Shown here one piece after another: positions 1-5,818 of a DNA stretch of 8,129 nucleotides; the stretch's first letter is position 1; every line of letters starts with the position of its first letter. The notes under the pieces were generated by a model, which was not told the origin of the DNA, made no database searches, and worked only from the letters and a program-made list of their open reading frames with translations. The stretch is from Bordetella parapertussis (GTDB taxonomy: Bacteria > Pseudomonadota > Gammaproteobacteria > Burkholderiales > Burkholderiaceae), in NCBI GenBank assembly GCA_945901665.1, contig CAMDLJ010000101.1, positions 1-8,129 of the forward strand. Reading direction: 5' to 3'. Made by a program: the position numbers and the translations under genes.

Positions 1-794
1 CGATTGGCCCCATTGGGAAACTGGCCCATATTGGGCAAGATGATGTCGCTGGACCGCACAAACACATAGTCACCCACCTTGCGCGTGGCCATGGACAAAA
101 AGCCCAGCGGCGTTTCTGGGAAATCCAGTTGCGGCAGCACCTTGAATGCCGGAGAAAACTGCTGCCCCGCCACGATGGCGTGCAGATAAGCGTTGTGAAT
201 GGGGTCTGAACCGTTCTCCACAATTTGCACCCAATTGCAGGGCAGGTTCATGCGAAACGGCACCACCTCGTTGTCTTCGGGGTTGTCCACGCAGTCGTAG
301 GTGGGGAACTCGGGCTCGGCATCCACCGGTCCCATGTAAGCAAACAACAGCCCCTTCCACTCGTGAATGCGGTAGGCGCCTTGCACAAAATTGGACTTGA
401 TGCGGCTGGTGGGTGGCTCGGCGGGGGTATCGAGCACGGTGCCATCCACATCGAAATGCCAGCCGTGGTAGCAGCAACGGATGCCGCGCTCGGCCACGAT
501 GCCGTATTCCAGCGAGGTGCCGCGATGGATGCAATGGCGGTGCAACAAACCCAACTGGCCCGAGCCGTCGCGAAACACCACCAGGTCTTCGCCCAGCAAG
601 CGCACGGGCACTGGCAAGTCTTTGACTTCGGACGCCAGCAAAAAGGGGTGCCAGTAGCGTCGCAGGTATTCCCCACCGGGGGTGCCAGGACCCACCTGGG
701 TGATGAAACTGTCGTCGTTGGGAGCCGGACGGTTGTGGTAGCCGCTGAAGGGCCTCAACTCGCGCGCCGATGCCGGTTTGGATGGTTCTGTCAT
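1..794 (-). CDS. Rieske aromatic ring-hydroxylating oxygenase alpha subunit, C-terminus cut off by window edge
   Basis: The first 264 residues of a Rieske non-haem iron oxygenase terminal component, which would hydroxylate or demethylate an aromatic or related acid using electrons from a separate reductase. The Rieske [2Fe-2S] motif is complete: C88-x-H90, 16 residues, then C107-x2-H110 followed by GW. The mononuclear iron region follows the NWxQxxEN pattern, with D197, H200 and H205 (H-x4-H). The third iron ligand would lie in the missing C-terminal part; family members are usually about 350-440 residues. The N-terminal PGTPGGEYLRRYWHP stretch resembles phthalate dioxygenase-type alpha subunits, but the substrate is unknown. 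The start ATG at 794-792 has a strong AAAGGAG at 808-802, 7 nt away. It is divergent from the TetR-type gene and shares its operator region, so it is probably controlled by it. No reductase is visible; it may lie beyond position 1. Confidence 0.93.
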   Translation of the reverse strand, partial: MTEPSKPASARELRPFSGYHNRPAPNDDSFITQVGPGTPGGEYLRRYWHPFLLASEVKDLPVPVRLLGEDLVVFRDGSGQLGLLHRHCIHRGTSLEYGIVAERGIRCCYHGWHFDVDGTVLDTPAEPPTSRIKSNFVQGAYRIHEWKGLLFAYMGPVDAEPEFPTYDCVDNPEDNEVVPFRMNLPCNWVQIVENGSDPIHNAYLHAIVAGQQFSPAFKVLPQLDFPETPLGFLSMATRKVGDYVFVRSSDIILPNMGQFPNGAN

Positions 795-816
795 GCGCTG
801 TCTCCTTTGCGCGGCG

Positions 817-845
817 ATGCTATGCCAGACGCTTGATTAAGTCAA
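817..845 (-). promoter_or_regulatory. Predicted sigma70-type promoter of the Rieske oxygenase gene
   Basis: Reading the minus strand, a -35-like TTGACT (845-840, 5/6 to consensus) is separated by exactly 17 bp from a -10-like TAGCAT (822-817, 4/6). Transcription would start near 810, just upstream of the AAAGGAG ribosome binding site. The -35 hexamer lies inside the TTGATT/AATCAA repeats, where a bound TetR-type repressor would block it. This is a pattern match by eye, not a mapped promoter. Confidence 0.55.
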
Positions 846-855
846 TCAATTGATT
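833..855. promoter_or_regulatory. Candidate TetR-family operator between divergent genes
   Basis: Two overlapping inverted repeats share a central half-site: TTGATT-N5-AATCAA (833-849) and the perfect 12-bp palindrome AATCAATTGATT (844-855). The hexamer TTGATT therefore occurs twice in direct orientation (833-838, 850-855), 17 bp apart, with its complement between them. The site is the most AT-rich part of the 73-bp gap and overlaps the predicted -35 elements of both flanking genes. TetR-family proteins typically bind such palindromes next to their own gene. Assigning it to the adjacent CecR-like regulator is inference. Confidence 0.6.
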
Positions 856-861
856 TAGAGT
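833..861 (+). promoter_or_regulatory. Weak predicted promoter of the TetR-family gene, possibly leaderless
   Basis: On the plus strand TTGATT (833-838, 4/6 to -35) is spaced 17 bp from TAGAGT (856-861, 4/6 to -10). A start site about 7 bp downstream would fall at or very near the ATG at 868, so the transcript would have little or no leader. This fits the absence of a convincing Shine-Dalgarno before that ATG. The spacer consists largely of the operator repeats, so autoregulation is expected. Both hexamers are weak matches. Confidence 0.35.
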
Positions 862-867
862 CCGCGC

Positions 868-1578
868 ATGATTTCTACTGCACCCATCACCGACCCTGTT
901 GAGCCCAGCGAACTGGGTCGCGGCCCGCTGGCCCGTGCTGCCTTGATCCAAGCCGGCGTGCAGGTGTTTGGCGAAAACAGCTTGGCCAGCGCCACCACCC
1001 GCGAGATTGCCCAACTGGCCGGACAAAACATTTCGGCCATTGCCTATTACTTTGGCAACAAAGAAGGTTTGTACATGGCGGTGGCCCATCACATTTGCGA
1101 TATTTTGTTGGAACGCTTGGGACCCTTGCTCGATGAAATTGAAGCCCAACTGGCACAGGGGCCGAGTGCACCCGATGTTTACTTGCAATTGTTTGGTCGG
1201 TTGATCGGCGCAAGCCTGTCCACCCACCAAGAAATGCTGACCGTGACCAGCATCGTGGTCAAAGAGCAAATGCACCCGACCAAGGCCTTTGACATCTTGT
1301 ATGCAGGCTGTCTAGAGCGTTTACACCAAGTGGGCGCACGCTTGATCGAAGCCTACACTGGCGAGCCACCGGGTCAGCAAGAAACGGTGTTGCGCTTCCA
1401 TGCCTTGCTGGGCCAGAGCTTGGCCTTTCGGTTTGCCCGTGAAACCATTGTTCGGCGCGCCGGATGGAGCGATATCGGCCCCGCGCAAGTCGCCTTGATC
1501 GAGCGCGTGGTCACCGAGCAAGTGTGTGACGCTTTGCGGGGCCTGCGCTGGCGCCGCCAAGGTGCCGACCCGCGTTGA
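868..1578 (+). CDS. TetR-family transcriptional regulator, CecR/YbiH-like (CerR-type C-terminal domain)
   Basis: A 236-residue one-component regulator, probably a repressor released by a small molecule. The N-terminal TetR helix-turn-helix spans about residues 20-70, with the recognition region around ATTREIAQLAGQNISAIAYYF (residues 42-62) followed by GNKEGLY. Both this segment and the C-terminal ALLGQSLAFRFARETIVRRAGW closely resemble E. coli YbiH/CecR as I remember that sequence, placing it in the CerR-type C-terminal domain group. E. coli CecR controls efflux genes; here the neighbours suggest control of a catabolic operon. No good Shine-Dalgarno precedes the ATG (only a weak AGAG about 7 nt upstream), and an AT-rich palindromic operator candidate ends 13 bp before it. 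It is followed after 64 bp by the Bug receptor genes on the same strand. The family call is strong; the effector is unknown. Confidence 0.93.
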   Translation: MISTAPITDPVEPSELGRGPLARAALIQAGVQVFGENSLASATTREIAQLAGQNISAIAYYFGNKEGLYMAVAHHICDILLERLGPLLDEIEAQLAQGPSAPDVYLQLFGRLIGASLSTHQEMLTVTSIVVKEQMHPTKAFDILYAGCLERLHQVGARLIEAYTGEPPGQQETVLRFHALLGQSLAFRFARETIVRRAGWSDIGPAQVALIERVVTEQVCDALRGLRWRRQGADPR

Positions 1579-1642
1579 GCACGTCACCTTGGCGTGCTTG
1601 ACGATTTCTGGTTTTCAAAAACCCTTCACTGGAGACTCCCCC

Positions 1643-2605
1643 ATGAACCGACGCCGCCTCACCTTGCTGGCCCTGTTGTGCGCGCCCTTGATGGCCTGGT
1701 CACAGGCTTACCCCAGCAAGCCCATCCGCTTGGTGGTGCCATATGCCCCCGGGGGTGCGGTGGATTCGCTGGCGCGACCCGTGGCGCAAAAACTCAGCGA
1801 AATTTTGGGCCAACCGGTGATCGTGGACAACCGCCCCGGCGCCAACGCCACCTTGGGCGCGGACAACGTGGCCCGCTCCAGCCCCGATGGCTACTCCCTC
1901 GTGCTGACCTCCATCGTGCATTACCTGGTGCCGTTTTTCTCGAAAGCCGTGCCCTATGACACGATGAAAGACTTCACACCGATTGCCCAAATGGCGATCA
2001 CGCCCAACATCTTGGCAGTGCACCCTTCGATGCCGGTCAACTCGATCAAAGAATTGATCGATTACGCCAAAAAGAACCCCGGCAAATTGTTTTACGGCAC
2101 CACCGGCGTGGGCTCGACCCACCACTTGGGCGGTGTGCTGTTTGCCCAAATGGCCAACATCAGCTTGGAGCACCTGCCCTACAAAGGCGGCAGCCCCACC
2201 ATCAACGACGCGCTGGGTGGGCAAATCCCAGTCGTCATCCTCACCTCGCCCACCATCTTGCCCCACGCCAAAGCAGGGCGCTTGCGGGCCTTGGGTGTGA
2301 TCGAAGGCAAGCGTGCGCGGTCCTCACCCGATGTGCCCTCGATTGGCGAGACGGTGCCCGGCTATGCCGTGCCCGACACCTGGTTTGGCGTGCTGGGGCC
2401 AGCCAATATGCCCAAGCCCATCGTGGACAGACTCAATGCCGCTTTCCGCCAGGCCATCAACACACCAGAGATCAAACAACGCTTAGAGGCCGGTGGCTAT
2501 GAAATCACCGGCACCACCAGCGCCGACGAGTTCACCCAATCCATCAAAGCCGACGCAGAAGTGTTTCGCAAGATCGTGGTCTCGGCCGGTATCAAACCCG
2601 AATGA
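1643..2605 (+). CDS. Bug/TctC-family tripartite tricarboxylate transporter substrate-binding protein (first copy)
   Basis: A 320-residue periplasmic binding protein that would capture an organic acid. Residues 1-22 form a Sec signal peptide: MNRRR, a hydrophobic core, and likely cleavage after SQA. The mature protein starts YPSKPIRLVVPYAPGG, the family hallmark, with the conserved D of GGAVDSLAR, then GQPVIVDNRPGA and a DFTPIAQM segment. The start at 1643 has GGAG at 1631-1634, 8 nt upstream; an in-frame extension back to 1526 overlaps the regulator and would bury the signal peptide, so it is not used. The stop overlaps the next start (ATGA), implying translational coupling to the second Bug gene. 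No TctA/TctB membrane genes are nearby. Orphan Bug genes are common in Betaproteobacteria and may borrow a distant permease or act in sensing. Ligand unknown; dicarboxylates, aromatic acids and similar carboxylates are typical for the family. Confidence 0.95.
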   Translation: MNRRRLTLLALLCAPLMAWSQAYPSKPIRLVVPYAPGGAVDSLARPVAQKLSEILGQPVIVDNRPGANATLGADNVARSSPDGYSLVLTSIVHYLVPFFSKAVPYDTMKDFTPIAQMAITPNILAVHPSMPVNSIKELIDYAKKNPGKLFYGTTGVGSTHHLGGVLFAQMANISLEHLPYKGGSPTINDALGGQIPVVILTSPTILPHAKAGRLRALGVIEGKRARSSPDVPSIGETVPGYAVPDTWFGVLGPANMPKPIVDRLNAAFRQAINTPEIKQRLEAGGYEITGTTSADEFTQSIKADAEVFRKIVVSAGIKPE

Positions 2606-3567
2606 AGCGCCGCGATCTGCTGGCCGCTGCGGCAGCAGGCGGCTTGAGCGTCTCCAACTGGGCCCAAAACTACCCGAGCAAAGCGGTGCGCTTGGTGGTG
2701 CCTTACGCACCCGGTGGTGGGCTGGATGTGTTCAACCGGCCCATGTCGATCAAACTGGCCGAGTTGATAGGCCAATCGGTGGTGATTGAAAACCGTGCCG
2801 GGGCTTCGGGCGTGATTGGTGCCGATGTGGTGGCCAAATCAGCTCCGGATGGCCACACCATCTTGAGCGCCTTTTCCTCGCAAATTTTGCAGCCCCATGT
2901 GCTCAAAAGCGTGCCCTTTGACAACCAGCGCGACTTCACACCCATCTTGGAAGCGGCGCGCGCGCCCATCGCCATCGTGGTCAACCCGGCGCTGCCGGTG
3001 CAGTCCATGAAAGAGCTCATGGCCTACGCCAAGGCCAACCCCGGCAAAGTGGGCTATGTGACCGCCGGCTCCAACACCTCGCAGCACCTCACGGGCTTGA
3101 TGCTGGAAAAAGTCACCGGCGTGCAACTGATCCACGTGTCCTACAAGGGGGGTGGCCCTGCGCTCACAGACCTGTTGGGTGGACAAGTGCAAATGGGCAT
3201 CTTGGTGCTGGGCCCCATCATGCAACACGTGCAAAGCGGCAAACTGCGCGCACTGGCGGTGATCGAGTCCAGCCGCGCCAAAGCTGCGCCGCAAATTCCC
3301 ACCCTGGAAGAAACCGGTTTTGGCGGTGCGACCATGCCCGACACCTGGATCGGCTACTTTGGTCCGCGCGGACTGAGTGCGCCCATCACGCGCCAGCTCA
3401 ATGGCTGGATCCAACAAGCCTCTCAAGCCAACGACGTGCGCCCGCGCCTGGAAGCCGCCGGTTACGAAGTGGGCGGTGGCACACCAGAACAATTTGCCGA
3501 CAAGATCCGCCAAACCAATGACAACTACCGCCGCATCGTGGCGGCGGCCGACATCAAACCCGAATAA
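2602..3567 (+). CDS. Bug/TctC-family tripartite tricarboxylate transporter substrate-binding protein (second copy)
   Basis: A 321-residue periplasmic binding protein, clearly paralogous to the preceding gene along its whole length: shared YPSK, RLVVPYAPGG, GADxVA, PDG, DFTPI, YKGG, LRAL.VIE, MPDTW-type segments and a near-identical IKPE C-terminus. The copies differ at many positions, so the duplication is not recent or they were acquired separately. The N-terminus MKRRDLL followed by an alanine-rich stretch to about residue 22 is an export signal. The RRDLL could mark Tat targeting, unlike the Sec-like signal of the first copy. Its ATG overlaps the upstream TGA by four bases (ATGA), with no strong separate ribosome site, so translation is probably coupled. 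Two receptors in one operon may widen the ligand range or separate two related acids. Confidence 0.95.
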   Translation: MKRRDLLAAAAAGGLSVSNWAQNYPSKAVRLVVPYAPGGGLDVFNRPMSIKLAELIGQSVVIENRAGASGVIGADVVAKSAPDGHTILSAFSSQILQPHVLKSVPFDNQRDFTPILEAARAPIAIVVNPALPVQSMKELMAYAKANPGKVGYVTAGSNTSQHLTGLMLEKVTGVQLIHVSYKGGGPALTDLLGGQVQMGILVLGPIMQHVQSGKLRALAVIESSRAKAAPQIPTLEETGFGGATMPDTWIGYFGPRGLSAPITRQLNGWIQQASQANDVRPRLEAAGYEVGGGTPEQFADKIRQTNDNYRRIVAAADIKPE

Positions 3568-3582
3568 GCCCCAAGGAACCCC

Positions 3583-4569
3583 ATGAAACTCGCCACCTTT
3601 ATCGATGCCTCACAACACACCGTCATTGGCGCGGTCGACACCGCCAGCCAAACAGTGCTGGCGCTGCAAGCCGCGCACCGCCAACACAAAGGCAATGACA
3701 GCCCGCACCTGGTGGACATGCTGGCCTTGATGGACGGCGCAGAGCCCGCCTTGGCCTTGGCCCGTGACATCGAACGCCTGGGTGCAGGTGCAGGCCCGCA
3801 TCGTCATGCCCTGGCCAGCGTGAAGCTGCTCGCCCCCGTGCCCGTGCCACGCCAAATTCGCGACTTCAACAACGCCGAAGACCACATGCGCAACGCCCCC
3901 GCCGGCATGCAAATGTTGGTGGCGCGCATGAAGGGCCAGCCAGTGCCAGCGCGCAGCGATGTGCAAGTGAGCATCCCCGACGTGAACTTTTCACAGCCTA
4001 TTTTTTACATCAGCAACCGCTTCAACGTGGTCGGCACCGAGGCCACAGTGGAGTGGCCCAGTTACAGCGAGTGGTTTGACTACGAAGGCGAGTTCGGTTT
4101 TTTCATTGGCAAGGGCGGCAAAAACATCAGCAAAACCGACGCCCCGAAGCACATTTTTGGCTACACGGTGTTCAACGACTTCTCAGCGCGCGACAAACAA
4201 ATCCGCGAAATGGAAGGCCGCATGGGCCCGACCAAAGGCAAAAGCTTTGACACGGGCAATGCGATGGGTCCCTGGATCGTGACTGCCGATGAAATCCCCA
4301 ATTCGCGCGACCTGAAAGTGCAAGTGCGCGTCAACGGCGAGGTGTGGGGCAACAGTTCAACGAGCAGCATGATCCACAGCTTTGAAGACATGATCGCCTA
4401 CATCTCCGAATGTGAAACCCTGCACGTGGGCGAGTTTTTTGGCAGCGGCACCATGGCCGGCTGCTGCAGCCTGGAATGCGACCGCTGGATGAAAGACGGC
4501 GATGTGATCGAAGTCGAGTTCGAGCGCATTGGTGTGCTGCGCAACCCGGTCAAGCGGCTAAAGAAGTAA
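3583..4569 (+). CDS. Fumarylacetoacetate hydrolase-superfamily protein
   Basis: A 328-residue cytoplasmic enzyme of the FAH superfamily, which hydrolyses C-C bonds of acylpyruvate-like compounds, decarboxylates, or hydrates, using Mg2+ or Mn2+. Metal ligands are visible: E168 and E170 in DYEGE and D199 in FNDFSARD. The family lysine is seen in GPTKGKSFDTGNAMGPW (K220), and the C-terminal GSGTMAG loop is present. The usual N-terminal active-site signature (NYxxHxxE) is replaced by RDFNNAEDHMRNA, which keeps H101 but has N104 where many members have Glu. It therefore belongs to a divergent subgroup and its reaction cannot be named. The ATG is preceded by AAGGA at 3573-3577, 5 nt away, and lies 15 bp after the second Bug gene, so it is in the same operon. 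It probably acts late in breakdown of the compound imported or oxidised by its neighbours. Confidence 0.93.
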   Translation: MKLATFIDASQHTVIGAVDTASQTVLALQAAHRQHKGNDSPHLVDMLALMDGAEPALALARDIERLGAGAGPHRHALASVKLLAPVPVPRQIRDFNNAEDHMRNAPAGMQMLVARMKGQPVPARSDVQVSIPDVNFSQPIFYISNRFNVVGTEATVEWPSYSEWFDYEGEFGFFIGKGGKNISKTDAPKHIFGYTVFNDFSARDKQIREMEGRMGPTKGKSFDTGNAMGPWIVTADEIPNSRDLKVQVRVNGEVWGNSSTSSMIHSFEDMIAYISECETLHVGEFFGSGTMAGCCSLECDRWMKDGDVIEVEFERIGVLRNPVKRLKK

Positions 4570-4579
4570 ATCGCTTGAC

Positions 4580-4617
4580 GATCGGTCTGCGCAAGGCAGG
4601 CCGATCATATTTTCTTT
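4580..4617 (+). terminator. Rho-independent terminator after the FAH-family gene
   Basis: GATCGGTCTG (4580-4589) pairs with CAGGCCGATC (4597-4606): 10 bp with a single T-G wobble and a 7-nt loop. It is followed by the T-rich run ATATTTTCTTT (4607-4617). It begins 11 bp after the FAH stop codon and would end the plus-strand operon. On the minus strand the hairpin lacks a T-tract, so it probably works in one direction. It sits at the point where the plus-strand operon meets the minus-strand toxin-antitoxin genes. Confidence 0.8.
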
Positions 4618-4620
4618 GAG

Positions 4621-4703
4621 TCACGGCTTATCAAAAATGGCCACGCCTGCTCTGATGGCTGCAGTGGCCAACTCAGCATCCAATGTGACCAAACGAAAGT
4701 CAT
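4621..4703 (-). pseudogene. Remnant of a PIN-domain toxin with its centre deleted
   Basis: An ATG (4703-4701) overlaps the antitoxin stop by one base (TAATG), the normal place for the toxin start. It reads MTFVW, like the start of many PIN toxins, then turns into unrelated sequence and stops at 4605 after 32 codons. In another frame (4701-4621) the minus strand reads DFRLVTLDAELATAAIRAGV followed by AIFDKP and a stop. This resembles the C-terminal strand and helix of a PIN domain (the (F/L)VTxDxxLAxAAxxAGV pattern). A complete toxin needs about 130 codons, so roughly 300 bp including the central acidic active-site residues appear lost, with a frame change at the junction near 4690. The product cannot be an active ribonuclease. 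The evidence is motif resemblance over about 26 residues plus gene position. Confidence 0.6.
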
Positions 4704-4945
4704 TACCGCCCTTCGTTGATCAATGCCTTGAGGTTGATCGAGGCCAAGGGTTTGCGTTTTTTCATGAATGCCAGCACGTCATCCACTGCAGCCCCTTTGT
4801 CAGGATTGGTGTCAAAGTGAGCGGGCACCAGTTCAGCCACAGCCTCACACCGGAGGGTGATGGTGCAGTGATTCCCCGCCTGCACCCCGCGCAGCAACTT
4901 CGGCAATTTGGTCTTGGCTTCGTAAGAACCCACTTTGATGTTCAC
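4703..4945 (-). CDS. Phd/YefM-family (prevent-host-death) antitoxin of a broken toxin-antitoxin module
   Basis: An 80-residue antitoxin. The N-terminal domain, IKVGSYEAKTKLPKLLRGVQ, followed by ITLRCEAVAELVP, matches the Phd fold (G-x-YEAKxxLPxLL, then (I/L)xxxGxxVAxLVP), except that a cysteine replaces the usual glycine in RGE. The basic C-terminal part, FMKKRKPLASINLKALINEGR, is the expected toxin-binding tail. I place the start at the GTG 4945-4943, which has GGGGAA (4956-4951) 5 nt upstream and gives the standard family length. The frame stays open back to a TTG at 5035 but contains no ATG and adds an unfamiliar 30-residue leader. The stop overlaps the start of a degenerate toxin reading frame. 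Without a toxin it may persist as a solitary DNA-binding repressor or as an antidote to a related toxin elsewhere. Confidence 0.78.
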   Translation of the reverse strand: MNIKVGSYEAKTKLPKLLRGVQAGNHCTITLRCEAVAELVPAHFDTNPDKGAAVDDVLAFMKKRKPLASINLKALINEGR

Positions 4946-4960
4946 AGCATTTCCCCAAGC

Positions 4961-4989
4961 ATCTAAATAGACCAGTTGCAAGATGTCAA
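4961..4989 (-). promoter_or_regulatory. Predicted promoter of the Phd-like antitoxin gene
   Basis: On the minus strand a perfect -35 TTGACA (4989-4984) is followed after 17 bp by TTAGAT (4966-4961), a weak -10. A start near 4954 would leave a leader of about 10 nt before the GTG at 4945. This would separate the antitoxin transcript from vapC, which ends about 136 bp upstream, and it supports starting the antitoxin at the GTG rather than at the upstream TTG. Confidence 0.4.
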
Positions 4990-5081
4990 GTCTTTTGATG
5001 TTTTCACCCCGATAAGGCACTTTCCAATGCCCCAAATGGGGTGAGTGTCAATTGCAACCATTTGAGCGATACCAGACAGCC

Positions 5082-5501
5082 TCAACCCATTTTTTGGGAT
5101 GCCGCCACCCAGTTTTCCACCATGAGTCCCGGCACCCCCGCAAACTCTGCCACGTTGTTGGTGACCAGCACCAAGCCTTGGCTGCGGGCTTGGGAAGCAA
5201 TGTGCAAATCATTGACCCCAATGGGCATGCCCAATTTTTCCAGTTCACTGCGAATAGCGCCATAGTGCTGCGCAACAAGGGCTGTGTACGGCAACACTTC
5301 CAGGCGACTGGCAAAGTCCTCGATCACCTTCAAATTGGTGGTCACTTGTGCGCTTTTTTCGGCACCGTGGTAGAGCTCAGCCAATGTGATGGCCGACATG
5401 GCCATCCGCCCAGCATGTTGGTTGAACACGCCCAGAACTTCGATGGGGCGGCGCTTGATCACATAAATAACGATGTTTGTATCTAATAAATATTTGATCA
5501 T
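5082..5501 (-). CDS. vapC: VapC-family PIN-domain toxin (ribonuclease)
   Basis: A 139-residue, full-length PIN-domain endoribonuclease toxin of a type II system. PIN active-site residues are present in order: D7 (LLDTN), E42 (LAELYHG), D98 (NDLHIA), and the N115/N116 of LVTNNVAEF in the last position. The C-terminal GVPGLMVENW is typical of VapC/FitB proteins. The ATG at 5501-5499 shares one base with the stop of the antitoxin gene (TGATG), so translation is coupled. A TTG three bases upstream is a less likely start. VapC toxins cleave specific tRNAs or rRNA in species studied; the target here is unknown. All catalytic residues are present, so it is probably functional. It lies upstream of a second, decayed antitoxin/toxin pair on the same strand. 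Confidence 0.92.
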   Translation of the reverse strand: MIKYLLDTNIVIYVIKRRPIEVLGVFNQHAGRMAMSAITLAELYHGAEKSAQVTTNLKVIEDFASRLEVLPYTALVAQHYGAIRSELEKLGMPIGVNDLHIASQARSQGLVLVTNNVAEFAGVPGLMVENWVAASQKMG

Positions 5502-5734
5502 CAAAGCGCCTCGCGCTCAGAGGGGTGATCGGTGGCTCTTTCGGTTAAGAAATCTTCTGTGGCTGCTGGCCCACCCAGAAAAAAACTGTCCCAAGTTTGC
5601 CCCTCAGGCGTGAGGATGCGCTCAGCCCCACGGGTGCGCACCAGGACCTTTTTGACATCCGCAGGAAAACGGGCATCCGCAGGCAAACGAACAGCCTGCG
5701 AACGGTTATTGGTGAACACGGTGGTGGTGGCCAT
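5501..5734 (-). CDS. vapB: VapB-family antitoxin (AbrB/MazE-type DNA-binding)
   Basis: A 77-residue antitoxin. The N-terminal swapped-hairpin AbrB-type domain reads TTVFTNNRSQAVRLPADARFP and continues VKKVLVRTRGAERILTPEGQ, very typical of the VapB/VagC group. The C-terminal WDSFF and the acidic tail to SEREAL would wrap the toxin. I start at the ATG 5734-5732, which has AGAGG (5746-5742) 7 nt upstream; the in-frame TTG at 5740 overlaps that spacing and is not used. The stop overlaps the vapC start by one base. VapB or the VapBC complex usually represses its own promoter, and an 8-bp direct repeat lies just upstream. Confidence 0.92.
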   Translation of the reverse strand: MATTTVFTNNRSQAVRLPADARFPADVKKVLVRTRGAERILTPEGQTWDSFFLGGPAATEDFLTERATDHPSEREAL

Positions 5735-5753
5735 GGTCAAACCTCTAGAATGG

Positions 5754-5774
5754 ATATGGCAGAAGTATATGGCA
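5754..5774. promoter_or_regulatory. Candidate VapB operator: 8-bp direct repeat upstream of vapBC
   Basis: ATATGGCA occurs at 5754-5761 and again at 5767-5774, 13 bp apart, within 50 bp upstream of the vapB start. On the minus strand the second copy merges with a TATACT (5770-5765) that could be a -10 element, though no good -35 is visible 17 bp further up. Position and overlap with a promoter-like hexamer suggest a site for autoregulation by VapB. It is a short repeat and could be chance. Confidence 0.35.
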
Positions 5775-5795
5775 TGCGGCTCAATCCATTCACCA

Positions 5796-5818
5796 CAGCC
5801 AACTCAGCAAGTTGGCTG
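5796..5818 (-). terminator. Perfect 9-bp hairpin between the SDR gene and vapBC, possible terminator
   Basis: CAGCCAACT (5796-5804) pairs perfectly with AGTTGGCTG (5810-5818) around the loop CAGCA. It starts 15 bp after the SDR stop codon in the direction of transcription and precedes the vapB promoter region, a sensible place to end the SDR transcript. No T-tract follows on the minus strand, so classical Rho-independent termination is doubtful. It could instead stabilise a 3' end or be a protein-binding palindrome. Confidence 0.4.

Noticed and set aside
225..836. Plus-strand frame of 203 codons opposite the Rieske oxygenase gene
   Set aside because: The minus strand encodes intact Rieske and iron-ligand motifs; the plus-strand product has no recognisable feature and is a shadow.
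1579..1603. GCACG/CGTGC inverted repeat (1579-1583, 1593-1597) followed by TTGACG, as a terminator or internal promoter between the regulator and the first Bug gene
   Set aside because: The stem is only 5 bp with a 9-nt loop and no proper T-tract, and no acceptable -10 lies 16-18 bp after TTGACG. Too weak to annotate.
1526..1642. In-frame N-terminal extension of the first Bug receptor back to 1526
   Set aside because: It overlaps the regulator's coding region and would place the obvious signal peptide internally. The ATG at 1643 has a good Shine-Dalgarno and gives the normal family length.
4616..4966. Plus-strand open frame of 116 codons opposite the Phd-like antitoxin
   Set aside because: It resembles no family I know and runs antisense to a recognisable antitoxin; it is a shadow of that gene.
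4946..5035. Upstream extension of the Phd-like antitoxin from a TTG at 5035
   Set aside because: The only initiator is TTG without a clear ribosome site, the added residues do not look like a Phd N-terminus, and a promoter-like TTGACA element lies within it.
5030..5041. CCCC-AAAT-GGGG small hairpin between vapC and the Phd-like gene
   Set aside because: The four-base stem with a four-base loop and no T-tract is within chance expectation.
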